Assembly (NCBI RefSeq): GCF_000002235.5
Contig: NW_022145594.1
Location: 15,107,001-15,171,000, forward strand
Direction of reading: 5' to 3'
Source of the DNA: Strongylocentrotus purpuratus
Lineage: Eukaryota > Echinodermata > Echinoidea > Camarodonta > Strongylocentrotidae
DNA length: 64,000 nucleotides
Below the pieces are notes generated by a model. It made no database searches. It was not told the DNA's origin and saw only the letters and a list, made by a program, of their open reading frames with translations. Below, piece by piece: positions 21,254 to 33,042 of the stretch. The position numbers and the translations under genes were made by a program. Within the stretch, counting starts at the first letter, position 1. Each line of letters starts with the position of its first letter.

Positions 21254-24200
21254 AAGTAGTACTCCTACTTCTATTACGACTACTATCCTCTCCCCCTTTT
21301 TTTATTATTTCGTTATTATCAAGAGTATTATAATTAGAATATAATGATACCCACGATGATAAAAATGATGTTACCAGTACCGATAATGGGAAGTATAAAA
21401 CAGATTACTCATCAATAGTAAAGTAGCTATTGCTTCTTCGCCATCGTTTTCCCCCATTGAATAACTTTTGCCGTGCATACTTCTTGGTATTTTTTGTTGT
21501 TGTTGTAAATACCCTTAACAAATATAAACACTACAAACGCAAAAGCATTTTGTGTAAGATACAGACTGAAAACACGCTTCTCTATACTTTCATCGTAGAT
21601 AAATAGCTAAATAAATCAATAAAACAATGAATGATACTGTTGGGAAATGAACTAAAGTCAACTTAACGTTACAAGCGAGATGACTGTTTGTAAGGTACAG
21701 ACTAAATAGATAAAAGAATACTGAATAAACAAATTAATTAATCAACCAACCAAAATTAACATGTGCTTGTTGAATTACATTTCACAGGCAGTGGAACATT
21801 TTACCCACCAACTTGCGGCCCTTCAACACCAGGTATAGAAGACACGTAGTAATTTGCGTATAATTTACACTGAACAAAGGCACTGATTGGCAGTTATGGC
21901 CTTGCGAGGGAAATATTGCTCATGCAAAATCATTGAAATTTAGAATAGCTTATTCAAAGTTAAAAGCGATGTTAAAAAGGGTAAGTTATTGCGTTGGCGT
22001 GTGTGTTTATGTGTGTGTATATGACAACATTAAGAAAACAAATCGTGCCTCCTAAACATGTCATACGTTGTATTTTTTTAATGCAAATTATATTACCGTC
22101 TGATGTAAACTCTGAAATATCATATTAACTGCATTCCATTTTTTTCTTCAAATAGGGTTAAGTATTAAAAGATGATTTCCACTAATCCAATTCCCGTCAA
22201 AAAGCGAGAAAAAATAATCAATCGTCCCACAGACATAAAATTGCTATATGTCCACAGTTGTGCATGCCTTTGTCAATGTATTGCTTTTCTTTTAAAGTTG
22301 AGAGTACAAGGTCTTTTAGTATTTCTTTTAACACTTTAGGATACATAATTCTCTTTTTGCTTTACGATAACAACACAACTGCACAAGCGTTATGAAACAG
22401 GCAATACATTAAAACCACTGATTAAATATGAATGCACATCATAATAGTATAATTTATTAGCTTCATCATTTTCTTTTCTCGATCTCGCTGGGTTTAGACC
22501 TGGGTTTAGAACTTTGCTAGTCCCTCCACATTATTCTCAAATGTCATCTACTGCATGTTAATATTTCTAATGGAATCTTTATATTTTGTTCTGCATTGTT
22601 TAGCATCTTTTACTGTTTTATGAGTTTTGTAGAAATTAATAGAATTGACTCATAAGTTATATATAATAGAAGGAGAAATCCTTGCAAACTGCATGGTTCC
22701 AGCGGTTTAATGATATAAAGGTTAACGATTTTTCTTTTTGTTGGTTAACCGTTGGATTATGAAGCATGAAACTGGGAGGATTTTTACTTTTCAATTTATA
22801 TATCTTACAACGCATGGATTTCGTTTAGATCATTTTGTAGAAATCCAACACATGCGATATGCAAAAGCTGGCATCAGTGAAATAGCACTAAAGAAACATA
22901 ATTGATAAAGTAAAGCATTCATGCTTGTTATAGAAATTTATACTTTCCTACGAAATTTAACTCACTGTTTGTGTCATTACTTTAGTTCTTATCTAGAAGT
23001 GATAGTCAATTATAAATACGAGAATACCGAGCACGCACGAACGAAACTGCCACGAAAGCGCATTTTCATTGGAAAATAAATCAACAGAAGAGAAAAAGAG
23101 GCAATAAATTAATGATTAAATATTCTAAGATTGTTAAACTTATATATCTTTTCATTTCATTTGGCCTAAAGAACCTGATAAGCAACCATGGTACAAACAA
23201 ACTTATCTTGTTATACTTGGGTGTTTCAGCGTGTTGATGCTGTTCATTATAGTGGCATGTGTTGGCGGTTTCATTCGCTCTAAGAGGAGAGGTGGTAAGT
23301 CAATCCAACGTAGTAAGAAATATATGTCTATTTATTTTGTGAGTGTGAATTAGCGACGAGCTATCACAGTTTTCTAAGGAAAATGAATATGAATATGACA
23401 CAAGGTAGGAATTAAAAACAACGGATTAAATTTATTTTGTTCAATTAAATATAATTGTAATAATGGTAACTGTTATTATAATGATAATTATTTCTGTCGA
23501 TGCCACGTTGTAACAAAAACTGTCAATCTTGAAAGGTATAGGGATAAAAACCTGTTGTAAAATCATAAAACCTCTAGTCCTGACAGTCTCGTTTTAATTT
23601 AAACCTCGTAAAAAGCATTGCGATGAAATTCATCTTGTTCTAAATAGCACAGTGAACCTCCCAACATTAGTAAATAATATCTATAGGGCTGACGCATATC
23701 ATAGTTATACATAATAATGATATTATAAAGTGAAGGGTATTTATACCTATACCTTATAAACATGACACTTCTTGAGCAGGATAATTATTGCGAAAGTAAG
23801 AAAGACACAAATATATAAGTTGTTTCGATGCTGGAGACCAATTGGTCGTATAGACTAATAATATTATTGACCCCTCAAAATTAGTTTACCTTCTGTGATC
23901 AGCAGCTCAAGCTTTACAGATATCTGGAAATCTACCAGATGATGAAACATCTCACACCAGCAAGCCAACATCAACTTGCGGTATTAAGGTGAATTTAATT
24001 CATCGTTAACCTTTGATATCAATGTTTAAAGAAAAGGTTGAGTTCTGGGAAGAGGTGAAAAATAATTTGTGAGCATTACTCATTCTTATTATGCAAGTGT
24101 GGAAGAACATCAGTTAAGACATGTTCCCTGAAAAGCATGGCTCTCCAAATGCCTTCATATTCTAAATATGCATGTAACATCGTAAAAATCGGGGGGCCGG

Positions 24201-25402
24201 CTTTTTACGCCACGTGTTCGTGTAGTCCCATAAACATCTTTCTGTGCAAGTGTTTGTAACTTTACCAAGACTTGGCCAAATTTCTTATCATTTTGATGAT
24301 TCCAGACCCTTGCAATACACACAAATTCTTATTATGCTAGATGATCAACCTTTTCTGGTCGGTTCCACACCGTTTCGTTCACAATGCAATCGCATGACCA
24401 GAACTCAACTTCATCTTTAAATACTTTAGATATTTAGTGAGCACAAATAATAGAAAATATTTCAAGGAATTAAGCCCCATTTAATAGGGAAATTTCAAAA
24501 CTCTGTTTAAAGTACAAACATCAAGTCTTGATTATGCAATAATGGTATTTTTCTGTTTTCAACCTATGAGATGAACCAATATAACATTTCTTTTAGGTAG
24601 ATTTATTTAAAAGTGTTAAATGGTTTTAAATCTGTGTTTATTTCAAGTTTATTTACGTATGTTTATGTTAATTTTAACTGATTTGAAAAGATGATAAGAA
24701 GGATTCGTGCAACCTCGCTCTTGTTAATTCATCAAGTAATATTCATCTTTCTGTTTCCAGTCTTTGGACACAACCTTCGATCAATCAGACCCTAAGTACG
24801 AAATTCCCGATGTTTCCGAAGTACCCCATACCTATATGGCATTGAAGTGCCAATCCTCAGCTAGTACTAGCCAACAGGCCTCTCATCCCAGCACCTCAAT
24901 TGACGATCATAGTGATGCTGTACTTAACGTTAGCCCCACTCTCGTCCGCAAGCAAGTAAAGGCACACTCTAATCTAAAGGAAGGACTTACTTATTTCAAC
25001 ACTAAAGGTGGGCCAACTTATTGTGAAATTAGTACAGATATTCAAAACATTGTTAAGGATCACACTGACCAATCAGACCTCACAAATGTAATTCCAGATG
25101 TTCCCGAAGAAACCCATACCTACATGGCCATGAAACCTATACTAAAGTGCGAATCCCGAGCTAGTACTACCCAACAGGTTTCCAATTCCACCACCTCAGT
25201 TGATGATGATCATGATGCTGTACTTAACGCTAGCCCCACTTTCGTCCGCAAGCAAGTGGAGGCACATTTCAATCTGACGGAGGAGCCTACTTATGTGAAC
25301 ACCGAAGGTGCGTCAACTTATTGTGAAATTAGTACAGATAGGCGAAGTATTGTTAAGGATCACACTGTTGGTCTTGATGATGTGTTTACAACTTATCTCT
25401 AA
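20717..25402 (+). CDS. Receptor gene, unit B: stalk to full-length tyrosine tail
   Basis: Exons are 20,717-20,764, 21,788-21,832, 23,172-23,294, 23,906-23,988 and 24,761-25,402. All phases fit (1-1, 1-1, 1-1, 1-0, 0-end). No Ig or signal exon is visible upstream, so the gene is 5'-truncated or its front lies elsewhere; the intact LTR element and LINE debris fill the interval. The cytoplasmic tail is the only one of the three that is open to the shared C-terminus (DDVFTTYL). It may be a pseudogene by loss of its extracellular part, or an unusual receptor using a distant 5' exon. Role inferred from architecture: recruitment of SH2 proteins to phosphorylated tail tyrosines. Confidence 0.65.
21017..21265. 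repeat. AGT trinucleotide array, unit B
   Basis: Roughly 80 imperfect AGT triplets, at the same intron position as the arrays at 1,020-1,105 and 57,607-58,328. Confidence 0.9.
21788..21832 (+). CDS. Exon: second stalk segment, unit B
   Basis: A 45-nt phase 1-1 exon (SGTFYPPTCGPSTP) with a CACAG acceptor and a CCAG|gtatag donor. Pro/Thr-rich spacer with one cysteine. Homologous to 2,214-2,258 and 59,192-59,236. Confidence 0.65.
21833..23171. other. Intron, unit B
   Basis: AT-rich; the part after about 22,680 aligns with 60,080-60,580 of unit C. No further exon seen. Confidence 0.55.
23172..23294 (+). CDS. Exon: transmembrane segment, unit B
   Basis: A 123-nt phase 1-1 exon: linker PDKQPWYKQ, a hydrophobic core from TYLVILGC to CVGGFI, then basic RSKRRG. 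It is more diverged from A and C than they are from each other. Confidence 0.8.
23906..23988 (+). CDS. Exon: juxtamembrane segment, unit B (shifted acceptor)
   Basis: An 83-nt exon, nine bases shorter than in A and C. The ancestral GAAG|GATCA acceptor is disrupted by a deletion, but CAGCAG|CT restores a usable AG in the same phase. The donor is TTAAG|gtgaat. Confidence 0.6.
24030..24416. mobile_element. TTAA-flanked MITE with empty site in unit A
   Basis: The 387-bp element has inverted ends AGAAAAGGTTGAGTTCTGG and, at the right, the complement of AGATGAAGTTGAGTTCTGG, flanked by TTAA on both sides. Unit A has an uninterrupted TTTAAATACTT at the same place (about 3,700). The TTAA target suggests piggyBac- or Kolobok-type mobilisation. 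Confidence 0.8.
24761..25402 (+). CDS. Exon: full cytoplasmic tail with two tyrosine cassettes
   Basis: A phase-0 exon of 213 codons plus stop. It consists of two tandem copies of a roughly 95-residue cassette. Cassette 1 has KYEIP, HTYMAL, TYFNT and PTYCEI. Cassette 2 has HTYMAM, TYVNT and STYCEI, while its first tyrosine is replaced (NVIPDV). Between the motifs is a conserved basic segment (VSPTLVRKQV). YMAM fits the YxxM motif for PI3-kinase p85, YxN fits Grb2, and STYCEI fits the ITIM consensus for SHP-type phosphatases. These assignments are from motif rules only. The exon ends DDVFTTYL. Confidence 0.8.
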   Translation, partial: SLDTTFDQSDPKYEIPDVSEVPHTYMALKCQSSASTSQQASHPSTSIDDHSDAVLNVSPTLVRKQVKAHSNLKEGLTYFNTKGGPTYCEISTDIQNIVKDHTDQSDLTNVIPDVPEETHTYMAMKPILKCESRASTTQQVSNSTTSVDDDHDAVLNASPTFVRKQVEAHFNLTEEPTYVNTEGASTYCEISTDRRSIVKDHTVGLDDVFTTYL

Positions 25403-26500
25403 ATAATGGGAATGTAAGTGTCATTTAGTAAAATCAATGTTAACTACCACATTATCATTATTTTCAGTTTGTTCAGTAATGAACACAATGTACGAATTGT
25501 ATCTTAATCATAACAATGATGCAAATAATATGAATTATTAAGGATATTCAAAACATTGTTTACGAAAACGCTGATCGCTATGATGATGAGTTGATAACTT
25601 AACTGTAAACAAAATAATTCAAAGTGTTCATTGGTTACCTCATTACTCTAATCGATTAAAAAAGATAATGTTCGTTTAATGTTTACTCATATGTTACAAT
25701 TCTGTTCACGGTATATACAAAATACTTTAATTATAGTAATGCTACAAATGATAAGAATTTCATGTTTACGTGCATAAAAAAAAATGGTTCGTGTATATTT
25801 CATTATTATGTTTCACATACTTTTTCTGTACGTAATACAAACACTATGAATGCAAAGTGTACATGTGTTTGATTTTTTCCTTTCTTTTCGGAATCTGATG
25901 AAATGTAAACATTATATTTTTATCATAACCAATAATAATGAAAACAGTTACATTTATATAACTTTAGTGTGTGTGTACTATTCATGATAATAAGATGTTA
26001 ACCAATAAGGCAATCACTATAAAACATTTAATATAGAAATAGTTATCCTTCACACCGGAATACTTAATGAGTGGTTATTACAAATAATTTTACACCAGAG
26101 TTGTATACGGTACTTTATTGAAATTTCATGTTCACATTATCAACAAACTATAAATCTGATGTAGATATCAAAAGATTGAAATTATTCATGTACAATTTAG
26201 AATGAAGTAACTTGAAAAGACGCAACACAATATTGAACTGTGTGGAAGATCGAAATGAGGAAGTGTATGACATGTTTGAATTAAGTGTTATTATTATATC
26301 AACACTTTAATTTTCCTAAGACGTCCAGAGTTTGCGTATGACAAGGACATTGTTAATAAAAGAAATATTTGAAGCAATCATTGTATCATAGACTGGTTTG
26401 CGAGAAAAAGTACCCATTTGTGTAACTGGAGTGACAGTTTCAAGCACCTTATTGTGTATTGAAAGTAGAATCGAGGCTTTTCCAGGTCCACTTGTCTATT
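25403..26500 (+). other. 3' UTR-like conserved tract, unit B
   Basis: No ORF. Closely similar to the tracts following the tails of A and C. AATAAA at 26,355-26,360 corresponds to 5,144 in unit A. Confidence 0.5.
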
Positions 26501-27826
26501 AAGTATTTGATATAATGCCCGCCCTCGCGGGGGGAGATCGAGGGTAGTGTGGGAGTTTACGCAATTTTGTGTGTAATAGCATAATTGCAATAACCTGAAT
26601 ATATAACTTCTGCAAAAAAACTTTGCAATAAACTAAGATAAAATCGGCTTGTTAGTAGACTACCACTTTTCGCAACCAAATATATATTTTTCCCTTTGAT
26701 TTTAGTAACAAATACAAGTAATCGAAGGGAAAGTCCCATGTATCCATTGAAATTAAAAATATAGAGGAAAGTTGCATGATTTGTTTGTGTGAAACACAAA
26801 CAAATACTTAGGCCTATCTACATACATGTTAAGATGCATAGCTAAATTCCGCATGTCAAATTTATTTGATTTATTTTCTAATTGATTTAAATTAAATGAG
26901 TCATCAAAATATTGAGATAATAAATAGAAGCTGGTAAGACTTTAGACACATGGTACTAAGAGAGGAAAATATAAAGTTATACATATGTATAAGTATATAA
27001 GTATAAGTATAAGTATAATAATTTATTGTCCTTTTAAGGACATTTGCTTTCCACTGGTTACAGAGTATTGCGATACAGATATATAAATGAAATATTACAT
27101 ATATTTGCAAAGAGAGAGAAAGAGAAAGTGCTTCTTTGGCTTGGTAAATGGGCCGATTTATTTCATGCACTGCTGGGTAAATTGTTACCTATTATTTTAT
27201 CGCATATTGTCTGTAAAGTAATAATATTAATATTGATTCTCCTGAATGAATAAAAACATACTCACCATTTAAAGTTTTCGCCTAATTTGTATGCGTTGAA
27301 TACAAGGATATGAAACTCCTTTATCCCGTCAATATTAATGGTTTGAATTACAATTGTTGTCCTAATCACTGTCATCCTTATCATGATTATGTACTGCTTC
27401 TACTATGATTACTCTTCTTCTTCGTCTTATTCTTTACTAAAAGGTATTTTCATTATTATTATCATCAAAATTATATTAGTTCAAGAATCAAGATTCCATA
27501 TTTATTTTAAAACACATGTTTGCAATCGGTATCAGTAAAAAAAAATCAAATCTACAGTAAACAACAATCGGAATTACAATACACATACATGTATCAGGAA
27601 GCAAGAAAACCAAAAATAACTACAATTTTTTGCAAATCTTTTCCTATTTGAATACATTTCTGTCATTTCATTAAGTTGATGTTTGGTTCAAGTCGCATAC
27701 ATTTTTCTTTTAACAATCGATATTTGCTGAATTTAGATTTAAATGGAAATTAAAGACATCTTTGAAATAATACAAGTAACACTTACTATTATGCATTTAA
27801 TTAAACGGGGTTATGTACAACTAATC

Positions 27827-27835
<9 letters not shown>
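26501..27835. other. Intergenic, duplicated in unit A
   Basis: Apart from similarity to 6,545-7,510, and to 63,670-63,720 near its start, no feature is recognised. It ends in a TA dinucleotide run (about 27,832-27,876). Confidence 0.55.
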
Positions 27836-27876
<41 letters not shown>

Positions 27877-27878
<2 letters not shown>

Positions 27879-28155
27879 TGCGTCCCAGAAAAAACGAAAC
27901 CGAGAAGTATCGATGTTTTATCATAACTAAATCACAACCATAATTAATGAATGATACATATTTGGAAAGCTTAGAGTCTTCTCTTTCAGTTGATGCTACT
28001 TAGATGATGCACATTTCATGCATTAGTGATTAAAAGCAATTTGAAGGAAGGAAACCAAAAGACATTTGGCGGGCGGTGTCTGAATTTCGAAGAAAAATTC
28101 ACATTTCTAGAAAGTTGAGTTTCTGCTCTTTCATATGACACCTCAATCAGGAAAA
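27877..28155. mobile_element. Transposon fragment with CAGTGCGTCCCAG end
   Basis: CAGTGCGTCCCAGAAAAAACG directly follows the TA run and looks like a DNA-transposon terminus. No matching inverted end was found before the next element, so the copy is probably truncated. Confidence 0.35.
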
Positions 28156-28473
28156 ATGAGCGAGGAATAACAAAGTTCTGTTTGCTTAAAGTAGCCCTTA
28201 CATTTTCATAATTTTAACAAACGAATTTGTTTTCACTGGGTGCCTGCCGTACCAAAAAGCAGATTTGACAAAAGACTTAACTCCGTTTCGTTGATAATCA
28301 GCCATGCATGAAGACTCTCGTCTACGGCTGATTGTCAACGAAACGAAGTTAAGTCTTTTGTTTATTTCGTTTATTGATACGGCAGGCAGCCGGTGAAAAC
28401 GAATTCGTTTAATAAAATTATGGAAATGCAAGCACTACTTTAAAAAAACAGAACTTTGTCATTCCTCGCTCAT
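28156..28473. mobile_element. Foldback MITE
   Basis: The two halves are imperfect inverted copies: outer ATGAGCGAGGAAT with its complement at 28,461-28,473, inner ACAAAAGACTTAACTCCG and TGCCTGCCGTA with theirs. The loop is near 28,310. No ORF of interest. Confidence 0.75.
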
Positions 28474-28514
28474 AACAATTATTAGTACTGTATTGTATTA
28501 ACAATTTTGTATAA

Positions 28515-29016
28515 AGGTAATACAAAGTTTTGGTTTGGGGTCATGAATTTGTTTCAAATGAACAAATTGGAAGCATATGCGATCCTACATGATTCAGTGA
28601 TCGTTGTCGCAGTTGAATTTGAGTCTAAAATTATGCGATTGTAAATAATAAGCTCTTTATGTTGTATAGCTCCCTCTCAAGGTCAATATATTAATTAAGC
28701 TATAAATTATTGTTTCTTGACTAAAATCTACCAATTAGCTATTCCTGTTTGGAAAGTATATATCTCTACTACATATTCTGAGATTATCATGGTCGCAGCT
28801 ACCAGTGTACGGCCGTAGGCGCTATTTGAAAGTCATCAAAATTGAACGGGAGCACCGGTAAATGTTTTCAATTCCATTTTTCTCGAAATCAGAAGTGTTT
28901 TAGGGGCAAAATTATCTAGTGCTCATAACCAATCCACATGTGCATCTCAATACATCAGAATTGTAAAGAATCACTATCCACCCAATTTTCAAAATTTCCC
29001 AAACTTGGTATTACCT
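28515..29016. mobile_element. TTAA-type MITE, full copy 2
   Basis: 502 bp, ends AGGTAATACAAAGTTTTGG at the left and GGTATTACCT at the right, with TTAA at the right flank and ATAA at the left. Internally homologous to 31,946-32,445 throughout. Confidence 0.8.
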
Positions 29017-29220
29017 TTAATGTTTTTGTTTACAAAATAGCTTCTAGTTGTAGTACTAAAGTAACTAAACGTTAGTATTGTTTTTGTTGCTGGAAGTAAA
29101 TTATAATGATAACCATGAACATACACCACAGCTTCATTTCGAATTAACCAGTTATATTTTCAAAGAGAAATATGTTTTAAGAAAAATATAATAAGTTACA
29201 TGGAATTTAATAATGTTAAC

Positions 29221-29286
29221 CTACTCCAACTCAGGGATGTCAGTGTAAATATCCTCGTCACTCATCCTATTCAGGGAGAGACAATC
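29221..29286 (-). CDS. Possible C-terminal tail exon of kinase
   Basis: After a TTACCAG acceptor the minus strand reads 21 codons to TAG, ending DEDIYTDIPELE. An acidic tail with a YxxI motif would fit a receptor kinase C-terminus, but its short length and the missing helix H-I exon leave this open. Confidence 0.35.
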   Translation of the reverse strand, partial: DCLSLNRMSDEDIYTDIPELE

Positions 29287-29719
29287 CTGGTAACAAAATT
29301 AAGAGAAAAATGGATTTGTCATTGATAGGCATAATTCAAAGGAGCGGAATGTTAATAATCGTTTATGAAAAATGAAAGGAAAGTACTACATTATTATCCC
29401 GAAAATTTAAAGTACACTTAGAAAATGAAACTATTAGGAAATATTTGTTTTACATTCCAACATCCCGATTAGATTTATAAAGATATATGCCAGAAATGGG
29501 CATACGAGGTTGACAGTATGAAGTGATTGTAAGAATTATATTTCTTCTGATTTAAAATAAAAGTTCACTTATGAAATTGTACGTAAGGTGCATTAAATAA
29601 TGTGTAAATGTACAAAATGGGCAGTAAAAAGGGAGGGGAAAACTAAAAAAAGAAAGACAGAACGATAGTATTTGGAGGATCTACAAGAAAGACAGTTATC
29701 ATTACTGCATACACGTTTT

Positions 29720-29850
29720 AATGAATACAATTCATTTGAAATATAATAACCACGGTCATGAATGTCGTCATATAATAATAATTTGCCCTTTCTCTGTCCG
29801 TATTAGGATAGAGAAAAGGCAATTGCTATTATATAACCACGCCTGTCCAA
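29720..29850. repeat. Hairpin: imperfect inverted repeat
   Basis: TATAATAATAATTTGCC and CTTTCTCT are mirrored by AGAGAAAAGGCAATTGC and TATTATATA across a short loop near 29,805. Probably a small foldback element. Confidence 0.5.
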
Positions 29851-30044
29851 TGTATGTTTTGTTAGACTTACATTTGAACCCTCGAGAATCCAACCAATTT
29901 TGATTTGCATGTCATGAAAGGTGCTACGTTGCCTTGTATCAATCTTCCAACAGTCTGAAATAATGTTGAACCTGTGCATTTAAATTTATATAAGAGGAAA
30001 TAAGTTTTGTTTATCTGTACAAAAGGTTCTTTGAGACACCAAAC

Positions 30045-30846
30045 GCAGCTTGTTAAAGTGTTTTTTTAATTGCATTCCAACCGAAATATGTAAACCAGTT
30101 ATCGATGACATAACAGGAAAAGAAGCCGTACACTCAGAGTAACGGGTGGGGGCGCACAGGCTTTGTTTAAAGGCATTTTTTAAACAATATTATGTATTCC
30201 TTCTCTACTATTCTAATTATTTAGCTGAAACATGACATAAATGGTAAAATTAGCTTATATTAGGTGAAACAAGTAAGAAGGAACGATCATGTTTGCAGGA
30301 TGAAATATTAACAGTTATTGGGTAATCGTTATCCAATTTCGAGAATATTTAACTTATTTTTTGATAAATGTCACCCAATATTGTGAAGCATTTTTAAAGA
30401 TAAACATGCATGTCCCCCACCCTCTCGCCAAATATCGGGTGCAAATGTATTAAATGTTTTTAGAGTGAACATTTCTAACTACAAATTTCGTAGGTAATGA
30501 ATTTTCTTTCCTGCAGCAAATAAATGAGTTACAATTCCCAATCCACGGCATACGATATGTCGTTCACCTTATTTATATGTTGTTAATACAACCGAGAATC
30601 ATTTATTTTAAAACAAATGCTAAAAGGACAACCGGCGTTTCCCTCAATTAATCATGAACGCGTGCTTTACTCTTTCCTATAAATTGTGAAGATTTTTTTT
30701 TTTTTAGCAATGAAGAAAACAGTGTCTCCCTTTAAGGTTCTTACTCCTATCCATTATTAAACGAGAAGTTTCACTTTCTGGCAAATAGCTAAAACCTAAG
30801 TAGATGAAATTTGCAATAGAGTCTTGAACACGGGTTGAAGGGCTTT

Positions 30847-30887
<41 letters not shown>

Positions 30888-31260
30888 CAGTAGCTATTTG
30901 CGTCTAAGAGATAGAAACACATGACAATTAACCACACCAGACACGATATAAACATAACCCGCACCAAATATAACTGGTTTAGTCCAATTGCCTTTGTTCA
31001 ACTGATGTCTGCTTCTGTCTCCACACATACATATTGTGGGTTTCTACTATAGAAACATAACTTATTATAAATTGACACCCTGACGTATACAGTGCTCCAC
31101 AAATCGACATGTGCCGAGTGCGCTCATCAATGTAGCAGTACGTTATTCACTATAGATGCACATTTTCATTAGGCTCATCCACGTATAGTATAATTAAGAT
31201 GAAACATATATATTATATATCTTAATTCATAATCTAATATATTACTTCATCTAATTCACA
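30045..31260. other. Intergenic/intronic tract duplicated from unit A region
   Basis: Matches 7,570-8,740, including the GA microsatellite (about 30,846-30,884 here, 8,336-8,356 there). It lies between two minus-strand kinase exons. Confidence 0.6.
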
Positions 31261-31438
31261 AATTAGAACTTAAAGGTGAGTTCTGGTAAAGATATATAAT
31301 ATGAACCACGTTACCTTTAATCGATTCCAGGGTTTTAATGAAAATAAAACAAACAAAACAAAATTCAAGACGTATATAAATATAAACTGAAGAACAAACA
31401 AAAAATGAAGATATTATGATGCGGAGATGGCTACTTAC

Positions 31439-31535
31439 AGATCTTCACCACAATGTAGCGGCCTTCTCATTATATATCCATTCGTGATTCGCTCTGTCAG
31501 TTCGCAGTCACTTACACCTGGATACGGTTGAGCAC
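31439..31535 (-). CDS. Tyrosine kinase exon: helix G region
   Basis: 97 nt with a TCATCAG acceptor and a GATCT|gtaagt donor. It reads GAQPYPGVSDCELTERI, then NGYIMRRPLHCGED. This is the standard PYPG...GYxMxRPxHC stretch following the TLG of receptor tyrosine kinases. Its opening phase completes the glycine split from the exon at 32,794-32,899. Confidence 0.85.
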
Positions 31536-31945
31536 CTGATGAAAAACCGAAACCGAAAAATTATTTAAAGAAGGAAACTATGACACATTTTGAAATAGCG
31601 TAGGATTATTTCATACATAAACTCATACATAATAATAATAATATTACTGATAATATTGCCATAATACTTGCAGGGAACAAATATATTTTAGTAAAGTAAA
31701 TTTCTTTGAAGGTTATAAGGCCATAAACACCCATTATACCACACAAATAGTTCCTTGAAGCTTGATAGGGGTACTAACTTAATAGTGTTGTGTTGGGTTT
31801 TGGTAGGTGCCCTAAACATAATTTGAGACACAATATGAATGCTCATTGAGACAATACATCGATCCCTATGGAGTAGGGACAGGGAGGAAGAAAGGAAAAG
31901 GAAGTTGCAACTCGATTGTGCTAAATAGCATTGATACTAAGTTAA

Positions 31946-32445
31946 AGGTAATACAAAGTTTTGGTCTGGGATGATGAATTTGGTTCAAATGAACATATTG
32001 GAAGCATATGCGATCCTACAATATTCAGTTATTGTTGTCGAGGTCGAAATCGACTCTAAATTTATGAAATTGTAAATAATAAACACTTTATGTTGTATAG
32101 CTCCCTCTCAAGGTCAATATATTAATTAAGCTATAAAACAATGTATCTTGACTAAAATCGACCGATTAGCTATTCCCGTTCGGAAATTATATAGCAAAAC
32201 TGCATATTCTGAGATTTTCATGGTCGCAGCTACCATTGTACGGCTGTAGGAGCTATTTGAAATTTATCAAAATTTACCGGGAGCACCGGTAAATCTTTAT
32301 ATTCGATTTTTCTCAAAAGCAGAAGTGTTGTAGGGGCTAACATTTCTAGTGCTTTTAACAATCCACAGGGCATCCAAATATATCAAAATTGTAAAGAATC
32401 ATTACCCACCCATTTTTCCAAATATACCAAAACTTTGTAATACCT
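31946..32445. mobile_element. TTAA-type MITE, full copy 3
   Basis: 500 bp with ends AGGTAATACAAAGTTTTGG and CCAAAACTTTGTAATACCT (one base from perfect complementarity), flanked by TTAA on both sides (31,942-31,945 and 32,446-32,449). Confidence 0.85.
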
Positions 32446-32550
32446 TTAATGAATACATTATTTTATGAGGTACATCAATCATTAATAGACAAGGGTTGCC
32501 AGGCCTATTGAAACTCCAATTCAAACTATAACCAAAGCTAATCTTGAAGA

Positions 32551-32577
32551 TAAACCCTAACCCTAACCCTTAACCCA
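32551..32577. repeat. Short telomere-like CCCTAA repeat
   Basis: Three CCCTAA units followed by a degenerate one. Too short to mean more than an interstitial repeat. Confidence 0.6.
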
Positions 32578-32793
32578 GCCTTTCCAATATATATAATGTA
32601 GGACCATCCTAAAATTAAGCCATCCTTTATTTGGTAGTGTATATGGTCATAACGATAGGAAACAACGGTGGGGAGGTAAACATGCCAATCGACAATGATG
32701 AGACTAGTGTATTTGGAAAAGACAAGAAAAGGTAGAAAAATTGGAAGAAGGAACAGTTAAGGAAGGGGATTGATATGTCCGGGGATTCCTTAC

Positions 32794-32899
32794 CAAGGGT
32801 AACAAGCTCCCAAAGGAGAACCCCGTATGACCAAACATCACTATCTGTCGAACATGTACCGGTGAGCATTGCCTCAGGTGAGAGCCATCGATGTACCGT
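32794..32899 (-). CDS. Tyrosine kinase exon: APE segment and helix F
   Basis: 106 nt with a TTTTCAG acceptor and a CCTTG|gtaagg donor. It reads TVHRWLSPEAM, then SDVWSYGVLLWELVTLG. RWLSPEAM is the P+1 loop/APE region with the tyrosine-kinase-specific RW, and SDVWSYG is helix F. All key residues are intact. Confidence 0.88.
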
Positions 32900-33009
32900 C
32901 TGAAAACAAAAGATAAACTTATTTGTTGTCAATGTTAATAGAATGTTATTATTTCTTTATTGTAACAAAAACTTGAGGTTATATTTCAAAAACAAGCGAA
33001 AATACAAAC

Positions 33010-33042
<33 letters not shown>

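Larger units (their letters stand above)
20691..31420 (+). repeat. Receptor duplication unit B
   Basis: Paralogous to units A and C: 20,700-20,890 match 57,110-57,310, 21,780-26,495 match 2,200-5,290, and 26,914-31,400 match 6,545-9,560 apart from about 2.2 kb of extra DNA at 27,840-30,040. Unit-specific insertions include the MITE at 24,030-24,416. Confidence 0.8.
29221..32899 (-). pseudogene. Tyrosine-kinase gene fragment (C-lobe), minus strand
   Basis: Exons found are 32,794-32,899 (activation-segment end to helix F), 31,439-31,535 (helix G region) and, less surely, 29,221-29,286 (C-terminal tail). The first two join perfectly in phase and read as a receptor-type tyrosine kinase. The exon expected between 31,439 and 29,286 (the CW...RP motif of helices H-I) was not found. 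No N-lobe, catalytic loop or DFG exon was found on this strand up to 36,000. The missing front half is the part present on the plus strand at 43,009-44,260. It is probably a broken gene. Confidence 0.6.

Noticed and set aside
21082..21333. 83-codon Val-rich frame
   Set aside because: Same cause: the AGT array of unit B read in the GTA frame.
32551..32577. Interstitial telomere / chromosome fusion scar
   Set aside because: Only three exact CCCTAA units; expected by chance in repeat-rich DNA.
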